DNA from: an uncultured Mycoplasmatota bacterium | GTDB taxonomy: Bacteria; Bacillota_I; Bacilli_A; RF39; UBA660 | Direction: 5' to 3' | Assembly: GCA_900544605.1 (NCBI GenBank) | Contig: UQVP01000015.1 | Location: 1 to 26,725 of the forward strand | Length of the DNA: 26,725 bases | Shown here: positions 8,580 to 16,476 of the stretch, in pieces | How the letters are laid out: each line of letters begins with the position of its first letter | Numbering within the stretch: the stretch's first letter is position 1 | Notes under the pieces: generated by a model | What the model was told of the DNA's origin: nothing | Databases searched by the model: none | The model's input: only the letters and a program-made list of their open reading frames with translations | Made by a program: the position numbers and the translations under genes

Positions 8580-9125
8580 ATGACTGATTTATATGAAATA
8601 AAAACTGCACTTCATAATAACAGTGGTATTAATGCAGATGTTAGAGATAATATATTTGAATTAGTGGTAGTTTTTAATAATAAGTTTCCTAATGTAAGTT
8701 TGGAACACTTAAAAGAACATTTAAAGACACTAAAAATTAGAAAAGTGAATAAATTTTTAAATAATGATATTTCAATGTATGATTGTAAAAATAATGTTTT
8801 ATATTTTAATAAAAATAAAATGAATGATGATTATGATTTCCGTCATGTCTTAATGTATGAACTTATTAACATTATTTCATCGAATGGTTTTCAAACAGGA
8901 TTTAATAGTGATGGTAAATTTGAAGCTTTAAATACTGGATATACAGAGATACTTGCTAATTTTTTAGTAGGTAATAATGGTGAGAAATTAGTTTATCCTA
9001 ATGAAGCAGTTATGGCTAATATGATTGGTATTATAGCTGGTGAAGATAAATTATTTGATGCATATTTTAATAATGACGCTAAAGTGTTATTAAATGCTTT
9101 AACAGAAGCAGGGGTGGAATTATGA
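8580..9125 (+). CDS. Zincin-like protein with lost active site (putative)
   Basis: This 181-residue soluble protein has no recognised named family. Its layout recalls a small gluzincin: a helical N-terminal half, the stretch FRHVLMYELINIISS, then ALNTGYTEILANF, then a helical end. In active relatives of this design one expects HExxH in the first block and N-E-G-x-T-E in the second. Here the corresponding residues read YELIN (93-97) and NTGYTE (118-123), so both histidines and one glutamate would be missing. I infer a catalytically dead fold, perhaps a binding or regulatory protein. GGTGAT upstream supports the ATG. It overlaps the next gene by four bases (ATGA), which signals translational coupling. 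Confidence 0.6.
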   Translation: MTDLYEIKTALHNNSGINADVRDNIFELVVVFNNKFPNVSLEHLKEHLKTLKIRKVNKFLNNDISMYDCKNNVLYFNKNKMNDDYDFRHVLMYELINIISSNGFQTGFNSDGKFEALNTGYTEILANFLVGNNGEKLVYPNEAVMANMIGIIAGEDKLFDAYFNNDAKVLLNALTEAGVEL

Positions 9126-9409
9126 CATTTAAAAATTTAAATGATAAGATGAATTATTATAGTGAAATAAGTAAAAAAACAGGAGAGAATAATTGGAATC
9201 AAGATGTTATTCAAAATGAGTTTATTGAAATGATTTCAAAATGTAATTTATCTAATGAAAAACTTGATAGATTAAGAAATGCTATGGTAAAAAATAATGC
9301 ATCTTTAGATATGCAACCAAGTAATAATAAATCATATGAAGTTTTTAATAAAATAGTTGAAATGAAAAAAGCAGAAGCTTTAGAAGAACAAAGACGTATG
9401 GTAGCGTAA
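9122..9409 (+). CDS. Hypothetical 95-residue helical protein
   Basis: Not recognised. The product is short, hydrophilic and predicted mostly helical, with no membrane segment, signal or cysteine pattern beyond a single Cys. Its ATG overlaps the stop of the zincin-like gene (ATGA), so it depends on that gene for translation and probably acts with it. A clear terminator follows within two bases of the stop. Confidence 0.7.
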   Translation: MTFKNLNDKMNYYSEISKKTGENNWNQDVIQNEFIEMISKCNLSNEKLDRLRNAMVKNNASLDMQPSNNKSYEVFNKIVEMKKAEALEEQRRMVA

Positions 9410-9410
9410 G

Positions 9411-9432
9411 GTCCAATTTATTGGACTTTTTT
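9411..9432 (+). terminator. Terminator of the 8580-9409 pair
   Basis: GTCCAA and TTGGAC pair around the loop TTTA, followed by six T. Confidence 0.88.
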
Positions 9433-9433
9433 C

Positions 9434-9463
9434 TTTACAGTAGAATTAAATCAATGTTATAAT
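9434..9463 (+). promoter_or_regulatory. Promoter of the queA-miaA operon
   Basis: TTTACA, 18 bases, TATAAT, with TGT giving an extended -10. It begins directly after the preceding terminator. Confidence 0.8.
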
Positions 9464-9484
9464 AATGGCATTGGAAGTGATAGT

Positions 9485-10510
9485 ATGAAAACAGATGATT
9501 TTGATTTTGAATTACCAGAGGAGTTAATAGCGCAAACACCTATTAAGGAACGTGATCATTCACGACTTTTAGTTCTTAATAGAAAAGATGGTTCTATTGA
9601 ACATAAAGTATTTACTGATATTGTAGATTATTTAGAAGAAGGAGATTCTTTAGTTTTAAATGATACTAAAGTTATGCCAGCACGTCTTTATGGAGTTAAA
9701 GAAGAGACTAATGCGGTTATTGAAGTCTTGCTTTTAAAAGCTTTAGGAGAAAACAAATGGGAGTGTTTAACACGACCTGCTAAAAGAATTAAAGAGGGAA
9801 CTATAATTAGCTTTGGTGATGGAATTTTAAAAGCTGAATGTATAAGATGTGAAGATGAAGGTATTCGTGAATTAAAACTTATTTATGATGGTATTTTATA
9901 TGAAATACTTGATAAACTAGGGGAGATGCCACTTCCTCCTTACATTCATGAAAAATTAGAAGATAAAGATAGATATCAAACAGTATATGCTAAAAATATA
10001 GGATCAGCTGCTGCTCCTACAGCAGGATTACATTTTACAAAAGAGTTGTTAGAAAAAATTAAAAATAAAGGTGTAAATATCGTTTATATAACACTTCATG
10101 TAGGACTTGGCACTTTTAGACCAGTAAACGTAGAAGATGTAACTAAACATAAAATGCATAGTGAATACTATATGATGAGTAAATCTGCCGCTGATACTTT
10201 GAAAAAAACTAAAGAAAATGGTAAAAAAATAATTAGTGTTGGTACTACTTCAACACGTACTTTAGAAACAATAATGAGTTTATATGGGGAATTTAAAGAA
10301 TGTAGTGGTTGGACAGATATTTTTATATATCCAGGATATAAATTTAAGGCTGTGGATAATTTAATAACTAATTTTCACTTACCAAAATCAACACTTGTAA
10401 TGTTAGTAAGTGCACTTGCTAGTAAAGAATTAATTATGAAAGCTTATCATGAAGCGGTAATTAATAAATATAGATTTTTCTCTTTTGGAGATTCAATGTT
10501 AATAAGATAG
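9485..10510 (+). CDS. queA: S-adenosylmethionine:tRNA ribosyltransferase-isomerase
   Basis: QueA transfers and isomerises the ribosyl part of S-adenosylmethionine onto 7-aminomethyl-7-deazaguanine in the tRNA wobble position, giving epoxyqueuosine (tRNAs for Asp, Asn, His, Tyr). The 341-residue length is normal. Family blocks are present in order: FELPEELIAQTP at the N-terminus, LNDTKVMPARL, GEMPLPPYI, SAAAPTAGLHFT, HVGLGTFRPV, VGTTSTRTLE and NLITNFHLPKSTL. No other queuosine gene (tgt, queG/queH) is in the window. It leads an operon with the peptidase and miaA, and the next gene starts one base after its stop. Confidence 0.97.
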   Translation: MKTDDFDFELPEELIAQTPIKERDHSRLLVLNRKDGSIEHKVFTDIVDYLEEGDSLVLNDTKVMPARLYGVKEETNAVIEVLLLKALGENKWECLTRPAKRIKEGTIISFGDGILKAECIRCEDEGIRELKLIYDGILYEILDKLGEMPLPPYIHEKLEDKDRYQTVYAKNIGSAAAPTAGLHFTKELLEKIKNKGVNIVYITLHVGLGTFRPVNVEDVTKHKMHSEYYMMSKSAADTLKKTKENGKKIISVGTTSTRTLETIMSLYGEFKECSGWTDIFIYPGYKFKAVDNLITNFHLPKSTLVMLVSALASKELIMKAYHEAVINKYRFFSFGDSMLIR

Positions 10511-10511
10511 T

Positions 10512-11531
10512 ATGACAAAAAGAAAAATAATAAAACAAAATAAAGAAGCAATAGAATGTATCTTAGAACGTTATGAATTAAATGGTAAGGAAATGTTAGA
10601 TTTGTTTGGAATTTTATCTATTATTGGGACAGATTTTTTAGTAGAATTATCAGAAATTATCCCAGAAGAAGGATTTCAATTTGATTATGAAAAAATGGAT
10701 ATTAGAGATAGTATTAAATTGGTTCGTGAATTTTTAGTTAATATTGATAAAAAATATCTAGAAATTTTTGATAAAGCTCTTAATGATGGTACATTTGAAT
10801 TATTTCTAGAAGAAGACGATTTAGTGGAAAGACCAGATGAACCTATTACAATGCCTAAACCTAACGCTATTATTTATATACCTGTTCAAAATAAAATAAC
10901 AGATGGTCAAATTATTATTCATGAATTTTTTCATTATTTAAATGATAATGATGATATTGTAGTTAATAGAGAAGTATTTACCGAAATGATTTCTATTTAT
11001 TTTGAACTTAGATTTTGTAATTTTTTAGAAGAAAAAGGTATAACCAAAGATTTATTTAATAAAGAGGTTTGTGAGAGGTTAGATAATGCTTTATTATCTG
11101 GTGATAATTTGTGTTTTTCTAGTTCATCATTAGATATTTATTATAATACAGGTGAAATAAATAAAAGAAATATTAAATTTTTAGATAAGTATCGTCAAAT
11201 ATATGATTATAATAAAGATGATTTAGTAAAGTTTTATCATGATTCAGATTTTATAGATGGTATTTTAGATTTTAATAATGATGTTAGTTATGTAATAGGT
11301 ACTTTACTTTCTTTTTATGCTTTAAAAGAACCGATTATTTATGATATAAAAATGAAATATATTAATGACAATATAAACAGTATGAAAATAGAAGATGTTT
11401 TTAAAACATTAGATACTAATTTTGGAGAGTATTTAGAATGGTTAAATGCTTGTAAGGATAATTTAGAAATAGCAATGGGTGAAGTATATGAAAAAAGTTA
11501 TAGTGATAGTAGGTCCAACAGCAGTAGGTAA
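10512..11531 (+). CDS. Putative zinc metallopeptidase, HEFFH type
   Basis: An unrecognised 339-residue soluble protein with a clear zincin signature: HEFFH (residues 137-141) after a hydrophobic strand (AIIYIPVQN) and followed by NREVFTEM, in which Glu154 or Glu158 could be the third zinc ligand. The rest is acidic and probably helical; there is no signal peptide or membrane segment, so any activity would be cytoplasmic. It starts one base after queA and overlaps miaA by 44 bases, and so is embedded in a tRNA-modification operon. Substrate unknown. It shares the zincin layout with the degenerate protein at 8580, but I see no convincing overall similarity. Confidence 0.7.
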   Translation: MTKRKIIKQNKEAIECILERYELNGKEMLDLFGILSIIGTDFLVELSEIIPEEGFQFDYEKMDIRDSIKLVREFLVNIDKKYLEIFDKALNDGTFELFLEEDDLVERPDEPITMPKPNAIIYIPVQNKITDGQIIIHEFFHYLNDNDDIVVNREVFTEMISIYFELRFCNFLEEKGITKDLFNKEVCERLDNALLSGDNLCFSSSSLDIYYNTGEINKRNIKFLDKYRQIYDYNKDDLVKFYHDSDFIDGILDFNNDVSYVIGTLLSFYALKEPIIYDIKMKYINDNINSMKIEDVFKTLDTNFGEYLEWLNACKDNLEIAMGEVYEKSYSDSRSNSSR

Positions 11532-12375
11532 AACTAAACTTAGCATCGAGCTTGCTAAAAAATTTGATGGTGAAATTATAAATGCTGACAGTACTCAAAT
11601 TTTTAAAGGGCTTGATATAGCTACAGCTAAAGTAACAGAGGAAGAAAAAGAAAATATTGTTCATCATTTGATTGATATAAAAGATATAACAGATGATTAT
11701 ACTGTTTATGATTATCAAAAAGATGCAAGAGGATGTATTGATGATATATTAAAAAGAGGCAAAACACCTATTTTAGTTGGAGGAACGGGATTATATATAA
11801 AAGCTTGCTTATATGATTATCAATTTACTGAAGAAGGTAAGATTACTAATGATTATCTAGATTTTAGTAATGATGAATTATATGAAATGCTACTTAAAGT
11901 AGACCCTGAAACAGAGATACATAAAAACAATCGTAAAAGAGTTGTTAGAGCACTAAACTATTATAATGAAAATAAAAAACCACTTAGTTCTAAAGAAAAA
12001 ACAGATAAAGAATTATATGATACAGTTTATATTGGATTAACAACAGATAGAGAAACTTTATATAATCGTATAAATAAAAGAGTAGATATAATGGTTGAAA
12101 ATGGATTGTTAGAAGAAGCAAAAAGAATATATGAATCTGATATTTGTACTAAAGCTGTTTTAACACCAATTGGATATAAAGAATTGTTTCCTTATTTTTC
12201 ACATGAAAAAAATTTGGATGAATGTTTAAATTTAATAAAACAAAATAGTAGAAGATATGCGAAAAGACAATATACGTGGTTTAATAATCAAATGAATGTA
12301 AAATGGTTTAATACAGATTTTAACAATTTTGATAATACTGTAATTGAAGTTTTGGAATATATAAAAAAATGTTAA
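11488..12375 (+). CDS. miaA: tRNA dimethylallyltransferase
   Basis: MiaA adds a dimethylallyl group to A37 of tRNAs reading codons that start with U. The 295-residue product has the P-loop GPTAVGKT (9-16), the substrate motif DSTQIFKGLDIATAK (usual form DSxQxYxxxDIGTAK, so Tyr is Phe and Gly is Ala here), LVGGTGLYIKA, and the C-terminal block TPIGYKE and RRYAKRQYTWF. The ATG at 11488 is preferred because GGTGAAG precedes it and the P-loop then falls at the usual distance; a GTG nine bases earlier is possible. It overlaps the peptidase gene by 44 bases. Slightly shorter than most homologues (about 310). Confidence 0.95.
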   Translation: MKKVIVIVGPTAVGKTKLSIELAKKFDGEIINADSTQIFKGLDIATAKVTEEEKENIVHHLIDIKDITDDYTVYDYQKDARGCIDDILKRGKTPILVGGTGLYIKACLYDYQFTEEGKITNDYLDFSNDELYEMLLKVDPETEIHKNNRKRVVRALNYYNENKKPLSSKEKTDKELYDTVYIGLTTDRETLYNRINKRVDIMVENGLLEEAKRIYESDICTKAVLTPIGYKELFPYFSHEKNLDECLNLIKQNSRRYAKRQYTWFNNQMNVKWFNTDFNNFDNTVIEVLEYIKKC

Positions 12376-12398
12376 GACTAATTCTTAACATTTTTTTT
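12366..12398. terminator. Shared terminator between convergent miaA and rnj
   Basis: AAAATGTTAAGA pairs with TCTTAACATTTT around CTAAT. On the plus strand it ends in eight T; the run of A before the left arm gives T on the minus strand. The stop codons of both genes lie inside it, only two bases apart, so one hairpin ends both transcripts. Confidence 0.88.
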
Positions 12399-14060
12399 AA
12401 TATCCATTATAACGGGTAAGATAATTGGTCTTCTTCCAGTTTTTTCTAAAATAGTGGCTGAAAGAGTAGTAATTATTTCAGATTTTATTTCATTATAATT
12501 TACATGATTATTGATTTTAGAATTAATAGCACTTTTACTAACTTCTTCTAATTCTTTTAATAATTCAATGTTATCATTTACTAAAACAAAACCACGTGTT
12601 GTTATATTAGGATTACCTAATAGTTTATTTTGTTCTGTATCAACATTAGCAATAACAACAACAATACCGTCACTGGACATAATCTTTCTATCTTTCATAA
12701 CCGCATTACTTACTTCACCAATACGATTACCATCTACATAAATGTCACCAGCTTGTACGGTACCCATTTTGGTAATTTTACCTTTTTTAATAGACAATAC
12801 TTCACCATTTTTCATAACAAAAGTATTTTCTCTTGGAATACCACAATCAACAGCTATATCAGTATGTTTTTTTAACATTCTGTATTCGCCGTGAAAAGGC
12901 ATAAAATATTTTGGTTTTATTAAATGTAACATAAGTTTTAATTCTTCTTCATTACCATGTCCAGAAGTATGTATATCACTAAGTGAAGTATTAGTATAAA
13001 CTTTTACTCCTTGTAAGTATAACTTATTTATTGTTCTAGATATACTTAAAGCGTTTCCTGGAATAGCTGATGAAGAGAATACTACTAAATCATTTGGTTG
13101 TATTTTTATTTGTTTATGACTACCATTAGCAATTCTACTTAAAGCAGCTAATGGTTCACCTTGACTGCCTGTACAAAGTAAACATACTTTATTAGGAGGA
13201 AGATGATTTGCTTCATCTGGTGTTACAAACATTTCTTTACCTTTAATATATCCACCTTCAATAGAAATTTCAATATTGTTATCCATGCTTCTTCCAAATA
13301 CAGCAATCTTACGATCGTGTCTTTTACATGTTTCAACAATATGTTTTAAACGATATATGTTAGATGCGAATGTTGCAATAATAATTCTTCCTTGATGTCT
13401 ATCAAAAATTTCTGATAAAGCTTCATCAACCTTTGATTCACTAGCACTCATACCAGGATTTAAAGCATTGGTACTATCACTTAAAAGTAAAGTAACACCT
13501 TTTTCGCCAATACGTGCCATTTTATGTAAATTAGCCATTGGACCAATTGGTGTAAAATCAAATTTAAAGTCTCCAGTTGTAACAATAGTTCCATTAGGAG
13601 TATGAATACATATTCCATGAGAATCAGGAATAGAGTGAGTAGTTCTAAAGAATTCTACTTCCATCGTTTTAAACTTAACTCTAGTATCTTCTGTATATAC
13701 TTTTAAATTATCATATCGAATATTTCTATCTTCTAATTTTCTTCTAATTAAAGCAGCAGCTTGATTTGGTGCATATATCACCGGAATATTTACTGCTTGT
13801 AATAAAAATGGTATACCACCAATATGATCTTCATGCCCGTGAGTTATAAATAAACCCTTAATCTTATGTTCATTTTTCTTTAAAAAACTAAAATCAGGAA
13901 TAACATAATCAACGCCAAGTACTTCTCCTTGTGGAAAAATTATACCGGCATCAGTTATAATAATTTCATTACCCGTCATAACACAATACATGTTTTTCCC
14001 AACTTCGCCAAGACCACCTAAAGCAAATACTTTAGTGTCTGACTCATCAAAAAATTTCAT
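12378..14060 (-). CDS. rnj: Ribonuclease J
   Basis: RNase J is a beta-CASP metallo-beta-lactamase with endonuclease and 5'-3' exonuclease activity that drives mRNA decay and rRNA maturation in Firmicutes. The 560-residue protein starts KVFALGGLGEVGKNMY, carries the metal-binding motif HGHEDHIGG with His74, His76, Asp78 and His79, further ligands in the TTGDFKFD region, and the C-terminal part of the beta-CASP/ligand set around MPFHGEYRML. The length fits J1 (about 555); only one copy is in the window, so J1 and J2 cannot be told apart. GGAGAA precedes the start. It is the only minus-strand gene here, read from its own promoter. Confidence 0.96.
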   Translation of the reverse strand: MKFFDESDTKVFALGGLGEVGKNMYCVMTGNEIIITDAGIIFPQGEVLGVDYVIPDFSFLKKNEHKIKGLFITHGHEDHIGGIPFLLQAVNIPVIYAPNQAAALIRRKLEDRNIRYDNLKVYTEDTRVKFKTMEVEFFRTTHSIPDSHGICIHTPNGTIVTTGDFKFDFTPIGPMANLHKMARIGEKGVTLLLSDSTNALNPGMSASESKVDEALSEIFDRHQGRIIIATFASNIYRLKHIVETCKRHDRKIAVFGRSMDNNIEISIEGGYIKGKEMFVTPDEANHLPPNKVCLLCTGSQGEPLAALSRIANGSHKQIKIQPNDLVVFSSSAIPGNALSISRTINKLYLQGVKVYTNTSLSDIHTSGHGNEEELKLMLHLIKPKYFMPFHGEYRMLKKHTDIAVDCGIPRENTFVMKNGEVLSIKKGKITKMGTVQAGDIYVDGNRIGEVSNAVMKDRKIMSSDGIVVVIANVDTEQNKLLGNPNITTRGFVLVNDNIELLKELEEVSKSAINSKINNHVNYNEIKSEIITTLSATILEKTGRRPIILPVIMDIKKNVKN

Positions 14061-14105
14061 AAATTCTCCTTTCTTTTTTTTGTTAATAAAAAATTTGACT
14101 TAATA

Positions 14106-14134
14106 ATTATACCTTTTTTTTTGAAATTTGTCTA
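14106..14134 (-). promoter_or_regulatory. Promoter for rnj
   Basis: On the minus strand TAGACA, 17 bases, TATAAT. It stands back to back with the plus-strand promoter at 14139-14167; only four bases separate the two -35 boxes. Confidence 0.75.
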
Positions 14135-14138
14135 CTAT

Positions 14139-14167
14139 TTGACAAAAATAAGGTTTTGACTTATAAT
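14139..14167 (+). promoter_or_regulatory. Consensus sigma-A promoter for the 14194 gene
   Basis: TTGACA, 17 bases, TATAAT: a full consensus match and likely the strongest housekeeping-type promoter in the window. Confidence 0.88.
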
Positions 14168-14193
14168 ACATGGTACTTAAGGGGGAATTTGAT

Positions 14194-14829
14194 ATGAAAT
14201 ATAGTATTGAAGGAATTGAAAAATCAAGAATTATTAAATCAACCCAAATAATAAATAAAAAAGATAGTGATAAAGCTATTATTGTTAATTATTTAGATGG
14301 TACACAAGATGTTTTTGATTTAAATAATGAAAATTTGAAGAGAATTGAAGAAATTGCCGAAGAACAAGGAAAAATGTTTGTTTCTAAAAAAGGAAAAATT
14401 TTAAAAAGAAGAGAGTTGTTTTTTCTAATTTGTGTAATGATTTTTGCAGGCATGTTAATGATATCTGTAGGATTAAAGATTTACTTAGGGGCTACAATAT
14501 ATACTACTATAGCATGGTTAGCATCATTGTTATCAGGTCTAATGGTAGTAGTTTCAAAGCTTAATATGAAAAGTAAAGAAAAATATATAAAGAAGTATCA
14601 ATTATATTTTGAACAAGTAAAAAATAAATTAAGCGATTATCAACAAATATTAGAAAAAGAAAAACAATTGACTAAGCAAAAAAATAATGATTCTGTTAAA
14701 TTAAATAGTGTTTTAGACTTAGATAATGTATCACTAAAACAAGTTGAAAGTATCAATGAGAAAGTAGAACGTTATTATAAAGTTGATAGACAAAAAGTAA
14801 AAAAATTAGAAAACCCTAGTTTATACTAG
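14194..14829 (+). CDS. Two-helix membrane protein with coiled coil, unknown function
   Basis: Not recognised. The 211-residue product has a charged N-terminal part (about 1-75) that includes a strand-turn-strand section ending in a DGTQDVFDL segment. Two membrane segments follow (about 82-104 and 110-130), then a long lysine/glutamine-rich coiled coil (about 135-211). Both tails should be cytoplasmic. The ATG at 14194 has GGGGGAA upstream; an in-frame ATG at 14170 lies at the transcription start expected from the promoter, so it is unlikely. It is monocistronic, with a perfect promoter, and so is probably well expressed. Confidence 0.75.
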   Translation: MKYSIEGIEKSRIIKSTQIINKKDSDKAIIVNYLDGTQDVFDLNNENLKRIEEIAEEQGKMFVSKKGKILKRRELFFLICVMIFAGMLMISVGLKIYLGATIYTTIAWLASLLSGLMVVVSKLNMKSKEKYIKKYQLYFEQVKNKLSDYQQILEKEKQLTKQKNNDSVKLNSVLDLDNVSLKQVESINEKVERYYKVDRQKVKKLENPSLY

Positions 14830-14845
14830 AGTTTTTCTTTTTTTT
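14811..14845 (+). terminator. Terminator after the 14194 gene
   Basis: AAACCCTAGT pairs with ACTAGAGTTT (one mismatch) around TTAT, followed by T-rich sequence interrupted by one C. The left arm lies in the final codons. Confidence 0.75.
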
Positions 14846-14884
14846 AGTGTAAAATGGTTGTAGATACTACAAAGGATGTGACAT

Positions 14885-15880
14885 ATGGGATTATTTGATA
14901 AATTTAAAAATATTTTTACTGGTAACAAAGAAGAAAAAAAAGATTTAGATTTATATACAAGTGGTTTAGAGAAGACAAGAAAAGAGTTTGTTTCTAAGTT
15001 GACGATTCTAAATCATAAATATACTAAGGTAAATGATAATTATTTTGATGAATTAGAAGAAATACTTATTATGGCTGATATTGGTGTTAATACTGTTATG
15101 AATTTAATTGATAAACTAAAATCGAGGGTAAAAAAAGAACATATTGAAGATACTAATGATTTGATGGAAGTAATTGTTGATGAAATGTTTATTATATATG
15201 TCAATAATAATATTATTGTTAATAAAATAAATAAATCGTTAGATGGACCTACTGTTGTCCTTTTTGTCGGAGTTAATGGTGTAGGTAAAACGACAACTAT
15301 TGGTAAGATTGCTAATAAATTAAAAAATGATGGCAATAAAGTTCTTTTAGTAGCAGGTGATACTTTTAGAGCTGGTGCTGTTGAACAGTTAGAAGAGTGG
15401 GGAACTAGAGTAGGATGTAAGGTAGTATCTAAGATGGATGCTGATCCTGCTAGTGTAGTTTATGATGGTCTTACGGAAGCAGTAAAAGAAAACTATGATT
15501 ATGTTTTAATAGATACGGCGGGTAGACTACAGAACAAAGTTAATTTAATGAATGAGCTAGAAAAAATTAATAAAGTAATTGGTAAGATTATACCTAATGC
15601 GCCTCATGAAACATTATTGGTAATAGATGCAACAACGGGACAAAATGGTATAAGTCAAGCTAAAAGTTTTAAAGAAGTAACTAATATTACAGGAATAGTT
15701 TTAACAAAATTAGATGGCACCGCAAAAGGTGGAATAGTTTTGGCTATTAAAGATGAAGTTGATATTCCAGTTAAATTTGTTGGACTTGGTGAACAAAAAG
15801 ATGATATTAAAGTATTTGATATAGAAAAATATATTTATGGATTATTCAAAGATATGGAGGGTATATATGAAGAAAAATAA
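14885..15880 (+). CDS. ftsY: Signal recognition particle receptor
   Basis: FtsY is the membrane-associated GTPase that docks Ffh-bound ribosomes at the Sec translocon. The 331-residue protein has a very short N-terminal extension, an N domain of helices (about 20-110), and the G domain with GVNGVGKTTT (129-138), the DTFRAGAVEQLEEW block, DTAGRLQN, TKLDGTAKGG and GLGEQKDDI. The long acidic A domain of E. coli FtsY is absent, as in Bacillus. AAAGGA precedes the ATG; a possible -10 (TAAAAT at 14850-14855) lacks a clear -35. It heads the protein-targeting cluster and overlaps the next gene by 14 bases. Confidence 0.96.
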   Translation: MGLFDKFKNIFTGNKEEKKDLDLYTSGLEKTRKEFVSKLTILNHKYTKVNDNYFDELEEILIMADIGVNTVMNLIDKLKSRVKKEHIEDTNDLMEVIVDEMFIIYVNNNIIVNKINKSLDGPTVVLFVGVNGVGKTTTIGKIANKLKNDGNKVLLVAGDTFRAGAVEQLEEWGTRVGCKVVSKMDADPASVVYDGLTEAVKENYDYVLIDTAGRLQNKVNLMNELEKINKVIGKIIPNAPHETLLVIDATTGQNGISQAKSFKEVTNITGIVLTKLDGTAKGGIVLAIKDEVDIPVKFVGLGEQKDDIKVFDIEKYIYGLFKDMEGIYEEK

Positions 15881-16169
15881 TAATAAAAAAGGAGTAAATA
15901 AAAATGATTTAGTGATGAAAGATTTTATGGTTAATCAAGTAGGATTGCTTGTTGAATGTACTTTTGTTTTATTTGCAATAGCTGCTGGAATAGCTACTAT
16001 TTTTGAAGGAGAAATGTTAGTTATATTTGAGTTTTTAATGGGATTTACCTTAGTTACAATGGCATATAACAACTTAAAAGTATATAAAAGAAAAGTATTT
16101 ACTATTCCTTATTTTCTAGGAGCAACAATTGCTTTCTTTGCTGCATTTCAAATTATTTTAGGATTTTAA
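15867..16169 (+). CDS. Small three-helix membrane protein
   Basis: Unrecognised, 100 residues. A lysine/asparagine-rich N-terminus (about 1-25) is followed by three hydrophobic segments: about 27-45, 48-66 and 78-100. By the positive-inside rule the N-terminus and the KVYKRK loop are cytoplasmic. The ATG at 15867 is chosen because GGAGG lies six bases upstream within the end of ftsY. It starts inside ftsY and ends one base before ylxM, so it is firmly part of this operon. A role near the translocon is a guess from position only. Confidence 0.75.
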   Translation: MKKNNNKKGVNKNDLVMKDFMVNQVGLLVECTFVLFAIAAGIATIFEGEMLVIFEFLMGFTLVTMAYNNLKVYKRKVFTIPYFLGATIAFFAAFQIILGF

Positions 16170-16170
16170 T

Positions 16171-16464
16171 ATGGAAGAAAATATCTATTTAACAAAATTA
16201 TTTGATTATTATGGTTGCTTATTAACCGATAAACAACAACAATATTTTACTGATTATTATATGGAGAACTTAAGTATAACAGAAATTAGTGAAAATAATG
16301 GTGTTAGTAGAAATGCTGCTTATAAGCAAATAAAAGATGCTGAAAAGAATTTGATTAATTATGAAAATAAATTGCATTTGGAAGAAAAAGAAAGAAAAAT
16401 AAAGAAATTACTAAATAACATAAGTGAAAAAGAAATAAAAGAAGAAATATTAGATTTAATATAA
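16171..16464 (+). CDS. ylxM: YlxM/p13 family helix-turn-helix protein
   Basis: A 97-residue protein of the YlxM family, found next to ffh and ftsY in most Firmicutes and thought to modulate the signal recognition particle. Its sigma-factor-like helix-turn-helix is visible in LSITEISENNGVSRNAAYKQI-type sequence (about residues 31-51), preceded by the family block LFDYYGCLLTDKQQQYFTDYY (split around residues 10-29) and followed by a charged C-terminal helix. It follows the small membrane gene after one base. Confidence 0.92.
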   Translation: MEENIYLTKLFDYYGCLLTDKQQQYFTDYYMENLSITEISENNGVSRNAAYKQIKDAEKNLINYENKLHLEEKERKIKKLLNNISEKEIKEEILDLI

Positions 16465-16476
16465 AAGGGTGATATT

